23,258 nucleotides of DNA. It comes from Paenisporosarcina sp049671445 (GTDB lineage: Bacteria > Bacillota > Bacilli > Bacillales_A > Planococcaceae). The DNA is taken from assembly GCF_049671445.1 (NCBI RefSeq), contig NZ_JBATUX010000017.1:1-23258 (forward strand). Reading direction: 5' to 3'. Position numbers and translations under genes: made by a program. Of the stretch, positions 13,803-21,214 are shown piece after piece; the first letter of the stretch is position 1; the number at the start of each line of letters is the position of its first letter. The notes beneath the pieces are model-generated. The model searched no databases and was not told where the DNA came from. It was given only the letters and a program-made list of their open reading frames with translations.

Positions 13803-14612
13803 ATGGCTGTTATTGAAAGCACTAATTATGTTTATACAGTTCAACCAGGAGATACCTTATACAGCATATCTAGTCGTTTTGACAGCTCAGTATCTGCTAT
13901 TGAGAGAGCCAATTCATTATATCCACCTTTTACAGATCCTGGATTAATTTTTCCTGGTCAGCTACTTGTTATACCTGGAGAAAGATTCGGTTTTGAATAC
14001 GAAGTGTATTATACAGTTGCTTCTATGGACACTTTATTCTCCATAGCTCAACGTTTTTCTGTTTCTACAGACCTGTTATTTGGAATTAACTCACAGATAG
14101 CAAATCCCGATTTTATTTCTACAAACCAAGTGATTTGTGTACCGGCATTTGTATACGAAGTGACAGCTGGAGACTCATTATCACGTATTTCATCTCAAAC
14201 CGGATTGTCTATGGATAAGATAGTTAAAGCAAATGAGCGAAGAGCCGGCTTTTCACCTGATGTCTTATATATAGGGTATCTTTTGCTTTTACCTCTACCG
14301 GCTTCTCAAAACATTTTAGTATTACGTCCTTTGCCTGGTGAAGCGATTCAAGAGGGAAGCTTCATGCAAGGAATGGCAAGGGCTTTTGAAGCGAATGTAC
14401 TTTATAGCATTGTTGATGCACAAGGAAATCTAGTTTCCAATGAAAAAAGCATCACGGCACGAGCAGGTGGACCAGAATACGCTGAATTCTCTACTAATCT
14501 TCAATTTGACGTTGAGTCATCTACTCCTACCGGTGAATTAAGAGTTTATACACGGAGTGCGAATGATGGTAGCATTCAAGATTTGGTGAGAGTAAAGGTA
14601 AGGTTTGAATAG
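13803..14612 (+). CDS. Triple-LysM protein with Gmad2 domain, probably spore-associated
   Basis: The 269-aa protein has three LysM repeats (about residues 9-58, 66-114 and 116-164), the first being YTVQPGDTLYSISSRF. A C-terminal Gmad2 immunoglobulin-like domain follows (about 170-268, starting NILVLRPLPGEAIQEGSFMQ). LysM binds peptidoglycan or chitin-like glycans, and Gmad2 occurs in spore germination and spore coat proteins. There is no signal peptide, which suits a protein assembled onto the forespore by the mother cell, as with SafA-type LysM proteins. The start ATG 13803 follows AAAGGAG by eight bases. I could not assign a convincing sporulation sigma promoter. Confidence 0.88.
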   Translation: MAVIESTNYVYTVQPGDTLYSISSRFDSSVSAIERANSLYPPFTDPGLIFPGQLLVIPGERFGFEYEVYYTVASMDTLFSIAQRFSVSTDLLFGINSQIANPDFISTNQVICVPAFVYEVTAGDSLSRISSQTGLSMDKIVKANERRAGFSPDVLYIGYLLLLPLPASQNILVLRPLPGEAIQEGSFMQGMARAFEANVLYSIVDAQGNLVSNEKSITARAGGPEYAEFSTNLQFDVESSTPTGELRVYTRSANDGSIQDLVRVKVRFE

Positions 14613-14678
14613 ATAGGTCCCGAAAAAAGTATAAGTTTATTAGAGTGACAACTTCGAAGTTTTTGACAAGTCCTGTGG

Positions 14679-14846
14679 TTTATGACCAACTAAGTAACTT
14701 TTTCGACTAATCCAAGTGGTTTTCCGCCCAACTTTATAACATTTCCGCCCAGTTAAATTAGTTTTGCGACCAGTTATATAACGTTTCTGCCCATTCTCTT
14801 TAAGAAGGACATCATTCCTCCCAAGAAAGACAGCAGTTCCGAGGTT
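14679..14846. repeat. Degenerate 21-bp tandem repeat array 1
   Basis: Between the LysM gene and the que operon terminator, eight consecutive units of exactly 21 bases can be read. They start at 14679, 14700, 14721, 14742, 14763, 14784, 14805 and 14826. The first six follow TTT-N-(C/T)-G-(A/C)-C-(C/T)-A, and several end in ATAAC. The last two are a variant beginning AA(A/G)GACA. No reading frame with a ribosome binding site covers it. It fills most of the 326-base gene-free gap 14613-14938. Confidence 0.7.
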
Positions 14847-14890
14847 TTGAATTAAGAACGAGTTCGCTTTGTCTAATCAATTTTCATACA

Positions 14891-14921
14891 AAAAAAGACA
14901 CTCGCAATGAGTGTCTTTTTT
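14891..14921. terminator. Terminator of the que operon
   Basis: A 13-bp perfect stem (14891-14903 with 14909-14921) has a 5-base loop and homopolymer A/T ends on both sides, so it works for the minus-strand operon. Confidence 0.9.
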
Positions 14922-14938
14922 ATGGAGAAGCTCCAGAT

Positions 14939-15442
14939 TTATCGATTATCAATCGTTTCCGGATACATATCATGATTCATCAGACGATGTGCAGCCATCT
15001 CTTCATATTTCGTACCTGGTTTTCCGTAGTTTGTATAAGGATCTATACTAATCCCACCACGTGGTGTAAATTTGCCCCACACCTCAATGTAGCGAGGATC
15101 CATTAATTTAACTAAATCATTTAGAATGATATTCATACAATCTTCATGGAAATCTCCATGGTTTCTAAAGCTAAATAAATATAACTTAAGCGATTTACTT
15201 TCGACCATTTGAATATCAGGAATATAGCTAATATAAATCGTAGCGAAATCAGGCTGACTCGTAATCGGACATAGTGAAGTAAATTCAGGGCAATTGAATT
15301 TCACAAAGTAGTCGCGATAAGGATGTTTGTTTTCGAAAGACTCCAAAACACCTGGATTATATGAGAAATCATATTGAAAGTTTTGATTGCCTAGTAAATT
15401 GATTCCTTGTTCTTGTAACTCTTCTTTTTGACGTCCACTCAT
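14939..15442 (-). CDS. queF: QueF, NADPH-dependent 7-cyano-7-deazaguanine reductase
   Basis: The 167-aa protein catalyses the last step to preQ1, the NADPH-dependent reduction of the nitrile preQ0 to an amine. The catalytic cysteine C58 and aspartate D65 lie in FTSLCPITSQPDFATI. The type I QueF NADPH motif is visible as VESKSLKLYLFSFRNHGDFH. The size matches B. subtilis QueF (165 aa). The start is ATG 15442, eight bases after AAGGAGG; the longer frame from GTG 15466 runs through that site. It is the last gene of the queCDEF operon, starting 17 bases after the end of queE, and ends just before the operon terminator. Confidence 0.96.
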   Translation of the reverse strand: MSGRQKEELQEQGINLLGNQNFQYDFSYNPGVLESFENKHPYRDYFVKFNCPEFTSLCPITSQPDFATIYISYIPDIQMVESKSLKLYLFSFRNHGDFHEDCMNIILNDLVKLMDPRYIEVWGKFTPRGGISIDPYTNYGKPGTKYEEMAAHRLMNHDMYPETIDNR

Positions 15443-15458
15443 CGTTAGTTCCTCCTTG

Positions 15459-16166
15459 TTAAACACCGCGTTTATTTCCCCAAATCAAAGCATGTAATTG
15501 AGGGAGTACTTTCGCATCGTTCATTATTGTCGACTTCATTGAACAATCAATTAACCATTCAAAGCGTTTCAATAGTGTCGAAACCAATGCTTGGTCATCG
15601 ATTGTTAACACGTCATCGTTTCCAACCTGCAAGAAGAATGGAACTTTAGGATAACGTGTATGAATCATCTCGGCATAGCCAAAATCTTCTTCATCGAATA
15701 TTACGACCTTTAAACTGACATTGGAATTTTCAAGATTTTGCATAAATAAATCCAGTTTATTGAAATCTGTTTTCATTAATGAACTCGGTGGTTTTGGAGA
15801 AATCGTGACATCGTCAATATCAAGGAGCCAATCTTGCCAAAAAGACCCTTGAGTCTCTATCGCTACTTTCCATCCTTGCTCATGACATTGATTGATTAAT
15901 TCTCCTAACCCTTTATGAAGAGCAGGGTTACCGCCTGAAATCGTGATATGAGAAAAAGCCTCGCCACCAATTTCTTTTAATGAGCTTATGATTTCATCAG
16001 CTTTCATGGCTGTACTTTTCCCTGTACCATCCCAAGTGAACTTAGAGTCGCACCATGAACATGAATAGTCACAGCCTCCAGTACGAACAAACATCGTCTT
16101 TTGTCCGATGACCATTCCTTCACCTTGTATGGTGGGTCCGAATATTTCCATCACAGGTATCTTCAT
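15459..16166 (-). CDS. queE: QueE, 7-carboxy-7-deazaguanine synthase
   Basis: The 235-aa radical SAM enzyme rearranges 6-carboxy-tetrahydropterin to 7-carboxy-7-deazaguanine. The iron-sulfur cluster cysteines C32, C36 and C39 form CDYSCSWC, and the QueE opening PVMEIFGPTIQGEGMVIGQK is intact. ISGGNPALH is the SAM-binding GGxPxLH motif with asparagine in place of the more usual glutamate, as in other QueE proteins. Its ATG overlaps the queD stop codon by four bases (ATGA), indicating translational coupling. Confidence 0.96.
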   Translation of the reverse strand: MKIPVMEIFGPTIQGEGMVIGQKTMFVRTGGCDYSCSWCDSKFTWDGTGKSTAMKADEIISSLKEIGGEAFSHITISGGNPALHKGLGELINQCHEQGWKVAIETQGSFWQDWLLDIDDVTISPKPPSSLMKTDFNKLDLFMQNLENSNVSLKVVIFDEEDFGYAEMIHTRYPKVPFFLQVGNDDVLTIDDQALVSTLLKRFEWLIDCSMKSTIMNDAKVLPQLHALIWGNKRGV

Positions 16167-16588
16167 AGGAGTTCCTCAGCTTCAGGACGATATACAACAT
16201 AACTCGTTGGAGTTTCACGAACGACTACTTGTAAACATCTTGGTTGATGTGTAAGTGTCTTCAATTTATTGTGTATGGTCATCCAAATTTCCTGTGCTAC
16301 TTGTTCAGTGGTAGGAAATTTTTGTTTAAATTCTGGATGGTCGTTAAGAACCGTATGGTCATATCTTTTGTGAACGAGACTTTTAATTACCTTAAAATCA
16401 ATAAGAAAACCCATTTCATCTAACTGATTACCAGCAATAGTTATGTTTATGAAATACGTATGGCCGTGCATATTTTGGCAATTGCCAGCATCGTCATGTG
16501 GAATGAAATGTGCTGCAGACAAATGCATATCTTTATTTAATTCGAATCGATAAGAGTGGGGTGTTTGTGGATAAAATTGTTGGATCAT
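16163..16588 (-). CDS. queD: QueD, 6-carboxy-5,6,7,8-tetrahydropterin synthase
   Basis: The 141-aa member of the 6-pyruvoyl-tetrahydropterin synthase family converts 7,8-dihydroneopterin triphosphate to 6-carboxy-tetrahydropterin. The zinc ligands are H27 (SAAHFIP) and H41/H43 (NMHGHTY), and the catalytic cysteine is C37 (GNCQNMHGH). The C-terminal VVVRETPTSYVVY carries the substrate-binding glutamate. It overlaps queC upstream and queE downstream by four bases each. The GTP cyclohydrolase (FolE) that supplies the substrate is not in this window. Confidence 0.95.
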   Translation of the reverse strand: MIQQFYPQTPHSYRFELNKDMHLSAAHFIPHDDAGNCQNMHGHTYFINITIAGNQLDEMGFLIDFKVIKSLVHKRYDHTVLNDHPEFKQKFPTTEQVAQEIWMTIHNKLKTLTHQPRCLQVVVRETPTSYVVYRPEAEELL

Positions 16589-17253
16589 TTCTCTACACTT
16601 CCTTGTTTTTGCTCAAGGTAAGTGGTTAATCCATTTTGACGTAATACACATGATGGACATGTGCCACAGCCGTCTCCACGAATCCCTTCATAACAAGTTA
16701 ATGTGCGCGTACGAACAAATTCCAATGCCCCTAAATCATCGGCAAGTTTCCATGTCTCTGCTTTGTCCAACCACATTAATGGTGTCTGGAATTGAAGGGA
16801 CGTATCCATAGCTAAATTAATAGAAACATTAAGAGCTTTGACAAATACATCGCGGCAATCTGGGTATCCACTAAAATCAGTTTCACAAACGCCTGTGATA
16901 ATATCTCGTGCACCAATGGACTGTGCATAAACAGCAGCAAACGATAGGAATAAATGATTCCGTCCTGGCACAAACGTTGACGGCAAATTACCATCTGTTG
17001 CGTCCGTTACAGCGATATCACTTCTTGTTAAGGCATTTGCTGATAGCTGATTGATTAACGTCATATCTAACACTTTAAATGGAACGTTTAACTCTTGCGC
17101 GATTTCTTTTGCACAAGTAATTTCTTCAATATGTCGTTGTCCATAATCAAAAGTGACGGTAAATATTTCTTCGTATTTTGTTAAAGCCCATAACAGACAA
17201 GTCGTACTGTCCTGGCCGCCACTAAATACGACAACTGCTTTTCCTTTTTTCAT
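16585..17253 (-). CDS. queC: QueC, 7-cyano-7-deazaguanine synthase
   Basis: The 222-aa ATP-dependent enzyme turns 7-carboxy-7-deazaguanine plus ammonia into preQ0. The PP-loop is VVVFSGGQDSTTCLLWAL (residues 7-24), and the zinc site is C187, C196, C199 and C202 in CYEGIRGDGCGTCPSC. GRNHLFLSFA and TGVCETDFSGYPDCR are typical of the family. It is the first gene of the operon, starting nine bases after AAGGAG, about 120 bases downstream of the riboswitch terminator. Expression should drop when preQ1 is abundant. Confidence 0.96.
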   Translation of the reverse strand: MKKGKAVVVFSGGQDSTTCLLWALTKYEEIFTVTFDYGQRHIEEITCAKEIAQELNVPFKVLDMTLINQLSANALTRSDIAVTDATDGNLPSTFVPGRNHLFLSFAAVYAQSIGARDIITGVCETDFSGYPDCRDVFVKALNVSINLAMDTSLQFQTPLMWLDKAETWKLADDLGALEFVRTRTLTCYEGIRGDGCGTCPSCVLRQNGLTTYLEQKQGSVEK

Positions 17254-17374
17254 TGCTCATTTCTCCTTTTGAAGAATGAATATTCGACATCTCTATTTAG
17301 GTGATTCAGTAACTTTTAACATAGTATGCATGGTGTACTTGTATACCTAACTGAATTGAGGCTTCAAAAAGCAC

Positions 17375-17402
17375 AAAAAAACTGTATAAACATGACAGTT
17401 TT
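17375..17402 (-). terminator. Riboswitch-controlled terminator ahead of queC
   Basis: On the minus strand an 8-bp stem AAAACTGT/ACAGTTTT (17402-17395 with 17385-17378) is followed by seven Ts. It begins two bases after the preQ1 aptamer and is the likely off state of the switch. Confidence 0.8.
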
Positions 17403-17404
17403 CA

Positions 17405-17439
17405 CCTTAGTTTTTTATAGAGGGAGTTTGCGAACCTCT
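17405..17439 (-). ncRNA. preQ1-I riboswitch aptamer
   Basis: Read on the minus strand, the 35-base element starts AGAGGTTCGCAAACTCCCTC, where AGAGG pairs with CCTCT as stem P1. It continues with the A-rich tail ATAAAAAACTAAGG that folds back onto the loop as the second pseudoknot helix. This is the standard preQ1 class I (type 1/2) architecture found before que operons in Firmicutes. It binds preQ1, the product of the downstream genes, and is directly followed by an intrinsic terminator, so it should repress by premature termination. Confidence 0.93.
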
Positions 17440-17460
17440 TCTTATTTTGGTACATCGTAA

Positions 17461-17489
17461 ATAATAGCATATTTCACTTCGACTTCATA
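17461..17489 (-). promoter_or_regulatory. Possible promoter of the que operon
   Basis: On the minus strand TATGAA (17489-17484), 17 bases, TATTAT (17466-17461). The -35 is weak. Predicted transcription would start near 17454, fifteen bases before the aptamer. Confidence 0.35.
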
Positions 17490-17537
17490 TAAGATGCTGC
17501 TCACAGTTGCCGAAACCAAGCGATTCCACATACAAAA

Positions 17538-17567
17538 AAGCATGAAGAGGAAAATCTCTTCATGCTT
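17538..17567 (-). terminator. Terminator after cardiolipin synthase
   Basis: A 12-bp perfect stem (17538-17549 with 17556-17567) has a 6-base loop. On the minus strand it is followed by six Ts (17539-17534). Confidence 0.9.
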
Positions 17568-17579
17568 AGTAAGTGACTA

Positions 17580-19031
17580 TTAGAGAATTGGAGATAAAAG
17601 TCTCGAAAAAGACTCTTTCATCTTAATTATGCGTGTTCGTTGTTCGTATAATTCCCATGTGAGCTCTGTCGATAGCAACATATCTTGCTCAAACAACTCA
17701 GCTAATTGATGAGAAGTTTCTCGATCGTAGATAAAAGCATTTACTTCGAAATTCAATTTAAAACTACGTACGTCAATATTGGCTGTACCAACAGTTGAAG
17801 CTTCATCGTCAACTACAATCATCTTAGTATGCAAGAAGCCATTATCATAGATGTACACTCTTGCACCTGCTTTAATCAAGTTACCAACATATGAATAAGT
17901 AGCCCAATAAACAAACATGTGATCAGGTTTATTTGGAATCATGATACGTACGTCAATTCCCGATAAGCACGCGATGCGCAGAGAGTCCATAAAGCTCGCA
18001 TCTGGAATGAAGTAGGGAGTTTGAATGTAAATATATTTTTTGGCCATGGTTATTAACTTTAAGTAACCATTTTTAATCTGTTCCCACTCTGAGTCAGGTC
18101 CACTTGAAACAATTTGTAAGCCAACAGATCCTTTTAACGGGATTGCAGGGAAATAACGATCTGAGTATTCAATATCTTGATTCGATGCTTGGTTCCAGTC
18201 TAAAATAAATCGTGTTTGAAGAGGATGAAGAGCACTACCCTCTATTCTTAAATGTGTATCACGCCAGTAACCGAATTTGCGATCTAACCCTAAGTATTCA
18301 TCTCCCACATTAAATCCACCGATATAACCAACACGCCCATCAATTACCACGATTTTACGGTGATTCCTATAATTTAATCTGGGATTCACAAGAGGCATAA
18401 TCGAAGGAAAGAATGCTTCCACTTCTCCACCTAAATCCATCAGTTTCTTGAAATGTCTTTTTCGAAGACTGCGCGAACCCATATCGTCAAATAGTAGTCG
18501 AACTTTAACACCTTGTTTTGCTTTTCGAATAAGCATGTCATAAATACGAGAACCAAGTCCATCTAAACGGAAAATATAATACTGGATATGGATATGATCT
18601 TTTGCCAGTTCCAAATCATCCAATAAAGCTGCGAATTTTTTTTCTCCGTCATTATAAATGGTCAGCGCATTGTCTTGAGTCAACACAGCATGATTGTTAC
18701 GTAACTGCATATAAATCATATCTTTAAATGCATGGGTGTCTTCCAATCGGAATTCAAATGTTCCGTCTTCTATAGCATCTATTTGATAATCAATTAAGTT
18801 ATCAATACCAATTCTGCTTCGACCTTCCCAACGAAACAAATGTTTCTTGCGTAATTGTCTTCCTAACATTAAATAAAGTAGGAATCCCATAACCGGAATA
18901 AAAAATAATACCATTAACCATGCCCACGTAGAAGAGGCATCTCTTCGTTCAAGGAAAATTAACACAATGGCTAGAAATATATTAAGTGTGATAATGGCGG
19001 TAATCCCGATGCTAATTAAATTGGAAGCCAT
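17580..19031 (-). CDS. cls: Cardiolipin synthase
   Basis: The 483-aa protein joins two phosphatidylglycerol molecules to form cardiolipin at the membrane. The N-terminal PLDc_N part has two membrane spans (about residues 5-27 and 36-57). Two phospholipase D HKD motifs follow: HRKIVVID (H224, K226, D231) and HTKMIVVD (H401, K403, D408). The length equals B. subtilis ClsA (482 aa). The start is ATG 19031 after AGGGGGG. The frame is open 44 codons further upstream, but that extension has no binding site and would add an unusual hydrophobic leader. It is a single-gene unit with its own terminator. Confidence 0.94.
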   Translation of the reverse strand: MASNLISIGITAIITLNIFLAIVLIFLERRDASSTWAWLMVLFFIPVMGFLLYLMLGRQLRKKHLFRWEGRSRIGIDNLIDYQIDAIEDGTFEFRLEDTHAFKDMIYMQLRNNHAVLTQDNALTIYNDGEKKFAALLDDLELAKDHIHIQYYIFRLDGLGSRIYDMLIRKAKQGVKVRLLFDDMGSRSLRKRHFKKLMDLGGEVEAFFPSIMPLVNPRLNYRNHRKIVVIDGRVGYIGGFNVGDEYLGLDRKFGYWRDTHLRIEGSALHPLQTRFILDWNQASNQDIEYSDRYFPAIPLKGSVGLQIVSSGPDSEWEQIKNGYLKLITMAKKYIYIQTPYFIPDASFMDSLRIACLSGIDVRIMIPNKPDHMFVYWATYSYVGNLIKAGARVYIYDNGFLHTKMIVVDDEASTVGTANIDVRSFKLNFEVNAFIYDRETSHQLAELFEQDMLLSTELTWELYEQRTRIIKMKESFSRLLSPIL

Positions 19032-19067
19032 ATAGTCCCCCCTTATAAACGAATTTGAATTAAATTT

Positions 19068-19096
19068 AGTATAACTTAAAGATAGCAGTATGAGAA
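19068..19096 (-). promoter_or_regulatory. Possible promoter of cls
   Basis: On the minus strand TTCTCA (19096-19091), 17 bases, TATACT (19073-19068), about 40 bases ahead of the start codon. Confidence 0.45.
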
Positions 19097-19369
19097 AGAC
19101 TGTTGAAAAATAAGTGATTTGTGAGAAGTTCAAGAAATTATTCGCTTTGACGAGGCGTAACAAATTTTACTCGACAAGGTGTGGGCATAAAAGTAAACCG
19201 TAAATGTTGAAAAGTATAATGAATGGTTAAATATGACTAAGTACTATTTATCCAATGAAGGTTGAATTTAAACAAGTCTAGGATTTGCCTTCGTTTGTGA
19301 CCAGACGGGGGAAGAGATAGAGGCTGAAATTCTAATTGTCGACCAGAAAAAGCGAATAAAAATTTGAAT
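19097..19369. other. Gene-free stretch between the cls promoter and repeat array 2
   Basis: No reading frame with a ribosome binding site, RNA element or hairpin terminator is visible here. The sequence around 19339-19369 (a GTCGACCAG core) may be a decayed copy of the 21-bp repeat that follows. Confidence 0.4.
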
Positions 19370-19492
19370 CCGCTTATAGCCGACACGTATTCGCCCATAG
19401 TCGACACGGACCCGCTCATAGATGGCACATATCCGCCGATAGCCGACACGAATCCGCCGATAGACGACACAAAACCGCTCATAGAAACTACC
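19370..19492. repeat. 21-bp tandem repeat array 2
   Basis: Five full units of exactly 21 bases start at 19370, 19391, 19412, 19433 and 19454, followed by a partial unit from 19475. The common core is CCGC(C/T)(C/G/T)ATAG, then most often CCGACAC, with variable last bases. The minus strand is open through the array in one frame and would give a repeating seven-residue peptide (MSGFVSSIGGFVSAIG...). There is no convincing ribosome binding site, and the frame runs on into unrelated sequence, so it is treated as non-coding. Confidence 0.85.
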
Positions 19493-19621
19493 TAGCTCTA
19501 AAAATCTCCCGCTCCATCCGAGTGCAACGTAATTTTTATAGGGGTTTAATCTAATATGTGAGAAAATAGAACTTAGGATTAATTTATACGTTCTATATTA
19601 TAAAACTAGAAGGTGCTTGGT

Positions 19622-21199
19622 ATGTATTGGTGTAAAATCGCTCGTGCTGAAAAAGAATTTGAGGCCATTGCCAAACTAAATTATGATACGTTCGTAGAAG
19701 AAATACCACAACATGAACAGCATCCTAGCGGAAAACGAGTGGATGCATTTCATCATGAAAATACATATATTATTGTCTTGAAAAACCAAGAACTCGTTGG
19801 GATGATTGCGCTTCGTGATCAACGGCCGTTTTCGCTCGACCACAAGATTGGTTTAGTAGAAGAGTCTTTACCTGAGGAAGCGTTAAATGGAGAGTTATGT
19901 GAAATACGGTTGCTGTCTGTTCGCAAAGAACATCGCAATGGACGTGTGTTTTTCATGTTGGCTCGTGCTTTCGCAGACTATGCTTACGAGAAAGGGTATG
20001 GGGCTGCTGTCATATCAGGAACTGTTCGTGAATTGAAATTGTATGGGCAACTTGGATTTAAAGCTTTTGCAGAACCTGTTGGAACCAAAGAAGCAGCTTT
20101 TGTACCGATGTATTTGACGAAGCAGGATTATGAACAGTCGGTAGCAGCTCGTTTCCAACATAAACGACATACCTTTTACCCAGGTCCGAATGAATTAACG
20201 GCAGACCTGAAAAAATCATTTCAACGGTCTCCTATTTCACATCGTTCATATGAATTCACCGAACGTTTCAAACGAGTCCAAAGTCAGTTGATCAATATGA
20301 CAGAAGCGTCTCATGTACATTTGCTTTCTGGAAGCGGGACGCTTGCTAACGAGGCGATGATTGCTCAAATTAGTCGGCTCGACTCCAAAGGCTTGGTTTT
20401 AATTAATGGTGCGTTTGGCGAACGTCTGAAAAACCAATCCTTAAAATGGGGCTTGGCTTTTGAAACAATAGAAGTAGAGTGGGGCAAACCCTTTATAATT
20501 TCTGATGTGGAGCGCCAAATGAGATCAGGCAAGTATGGCTGGGTTTTACTAGCGCACGGGGAAACGTCAACGGGTATGCTGAATGATGCGGACCCCATAA
20601 TACGACTTGGTAATGAATTAAATATTCATGTGTGCATGGATTGTGTGAGCTCTATTGGTTCAGTTCCACTTAAGTTAAAAAGCGTGTACTTAGCAAGTGG
20701 TGTCAGTGGAAAAGCAATCGGCACGATGACGGGTATCGCTATGGTTTTTTCAAATCATTACATCGACGTATCTCCTTCGATTCCGATGTATCTGGATTTA
20801 GGTTGCTATGCCAATGGGGCACTACCCTATACGTATTCCTCTCAGTTGCTGGAAAGTCTAGAAATCGCATTAAAAGCATATGATAACAATGCCAGATATA
20901 ACGTATTAAATGACCGGTATGACAAGCTTTTACTTGCCGAACAAAATGGAGAGTTTGAATTTTTAACCAAGCAAAGTTACCCTATGATTGTCACGTTAAA
21001 AGTACCTGAAATAAATAAACATATGGCGAAAGATGCTAGACTTTCTGGATTTGATTTACATGATCAAAGTGCTTATTTGAAAGAAAGACATTGGGTTCAA
21101 CTGTCACTTATACAGCCTGAGTTTGAAGAGTCATTTGAAAAATTTCGCTTATGGTTAAGTAATTATGTCACATACGAAAAAGCAGTGAACTCAAAGTGA
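19622..21199 (+). CDS. GNAT-class V aminotransferase fusion enzyme
   Basis: The 525-aa protein has two domains. Residues 1-168 are GNAT-like and most resemble N-acyl amino acid/autoinducer synthase-type folds: YDTFVEEIPQHEQHPSGKRV, then a long insert, ELCEIRLLSVRKEHR and LKLYGQLGFKAFAEPVGT. Residues 185-520 are a PLP-dependent class V aminotransferase of the alanine-glyoxylate/2-aminoethylphosphonate group. It shows YPGPNEL (186-192), SGSGTLANEAM, HGETSTGML (from H312), D340 in VCMDCVSSIGS and the cofactor lysine K364 in SGVSGKAIG. ATG 19622 follows GAAGGTG; GTG 19613 overlaps it. The pairing suggests that one domain makes an amine and the other acylates it; substrates are unknown. It is convergent with, and overlaps by nine bases, the HTH-TPR regulator. 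Confidence 0.85.
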   Translation: MYWCKIARAEKEFEAIAKLNYDTFVEEIPQHEQHPSGKRVDAFHHENTYIIVLKNQELVGMIALRDQRPFSLDHKIGLVEESLPEEALNGELCEIRLLSVRKEHRNGRVFFMLARAFADYAYEKGYGAAVISGTVRELKLYGQLGFKAFAEPVGTKEAAFVPMYLTKQDYEQSVAARFQHKRHTFYPGPNELTADLKKSFQRSPISHRSYEFTERFKRVQSQLINMTEASHVHLLSGSGTLANEAMIAQISRLDSKGLVLINGAFGERLKNQSLKWGLAFETIEVEWGKPFIISDVERQMRSGKYGWVLLAHGETSTGMLNDADPIIRLGNELNIHVCMDCVSSIGSVPLKLKSVYLASGVSGKAIGTMTGIAMVFSNHYIDVSPSIPMYLDLGCYANGALPYTYSSQLLESLEIALKAYDNNARYNVLNDRYDKLLLAEQNGEFEFLTKQSYPMIVTLKVPEINKHMAKDARLSGFDLHDQSAYLKERHWVQLSLIQPEFEESFEKFRLWLSNYVTYEKAVNSK

Positions 21200-21214
21200 G
21201 TCACTGCTTTTTTT
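21177..21214. terminator. Bidirectional terminator embedding both stop codons
   Basis: The stem AAAAAGCAGTGA(A)CTC with GAGTCACTGCTTTTT (21177-21192 with 21198-21212, one bulged A) is followed by Ts on the plus side and an A-run on the other. The stop of the regulator (21191-21193) and of the fusion gene (21197-21199) both fall at its apex. Confidence 0.85.

Noticed and set aside
19237..19482. 81-aa minus-strand reading frame with a repeating MSGFVSSIGGFVSAIG-like start
   Set aside because: The peptide repeat is the translation of the 21-bp DNA array. There is no good ribosome binding site, and the second half is unrelated, low-quality sequence.
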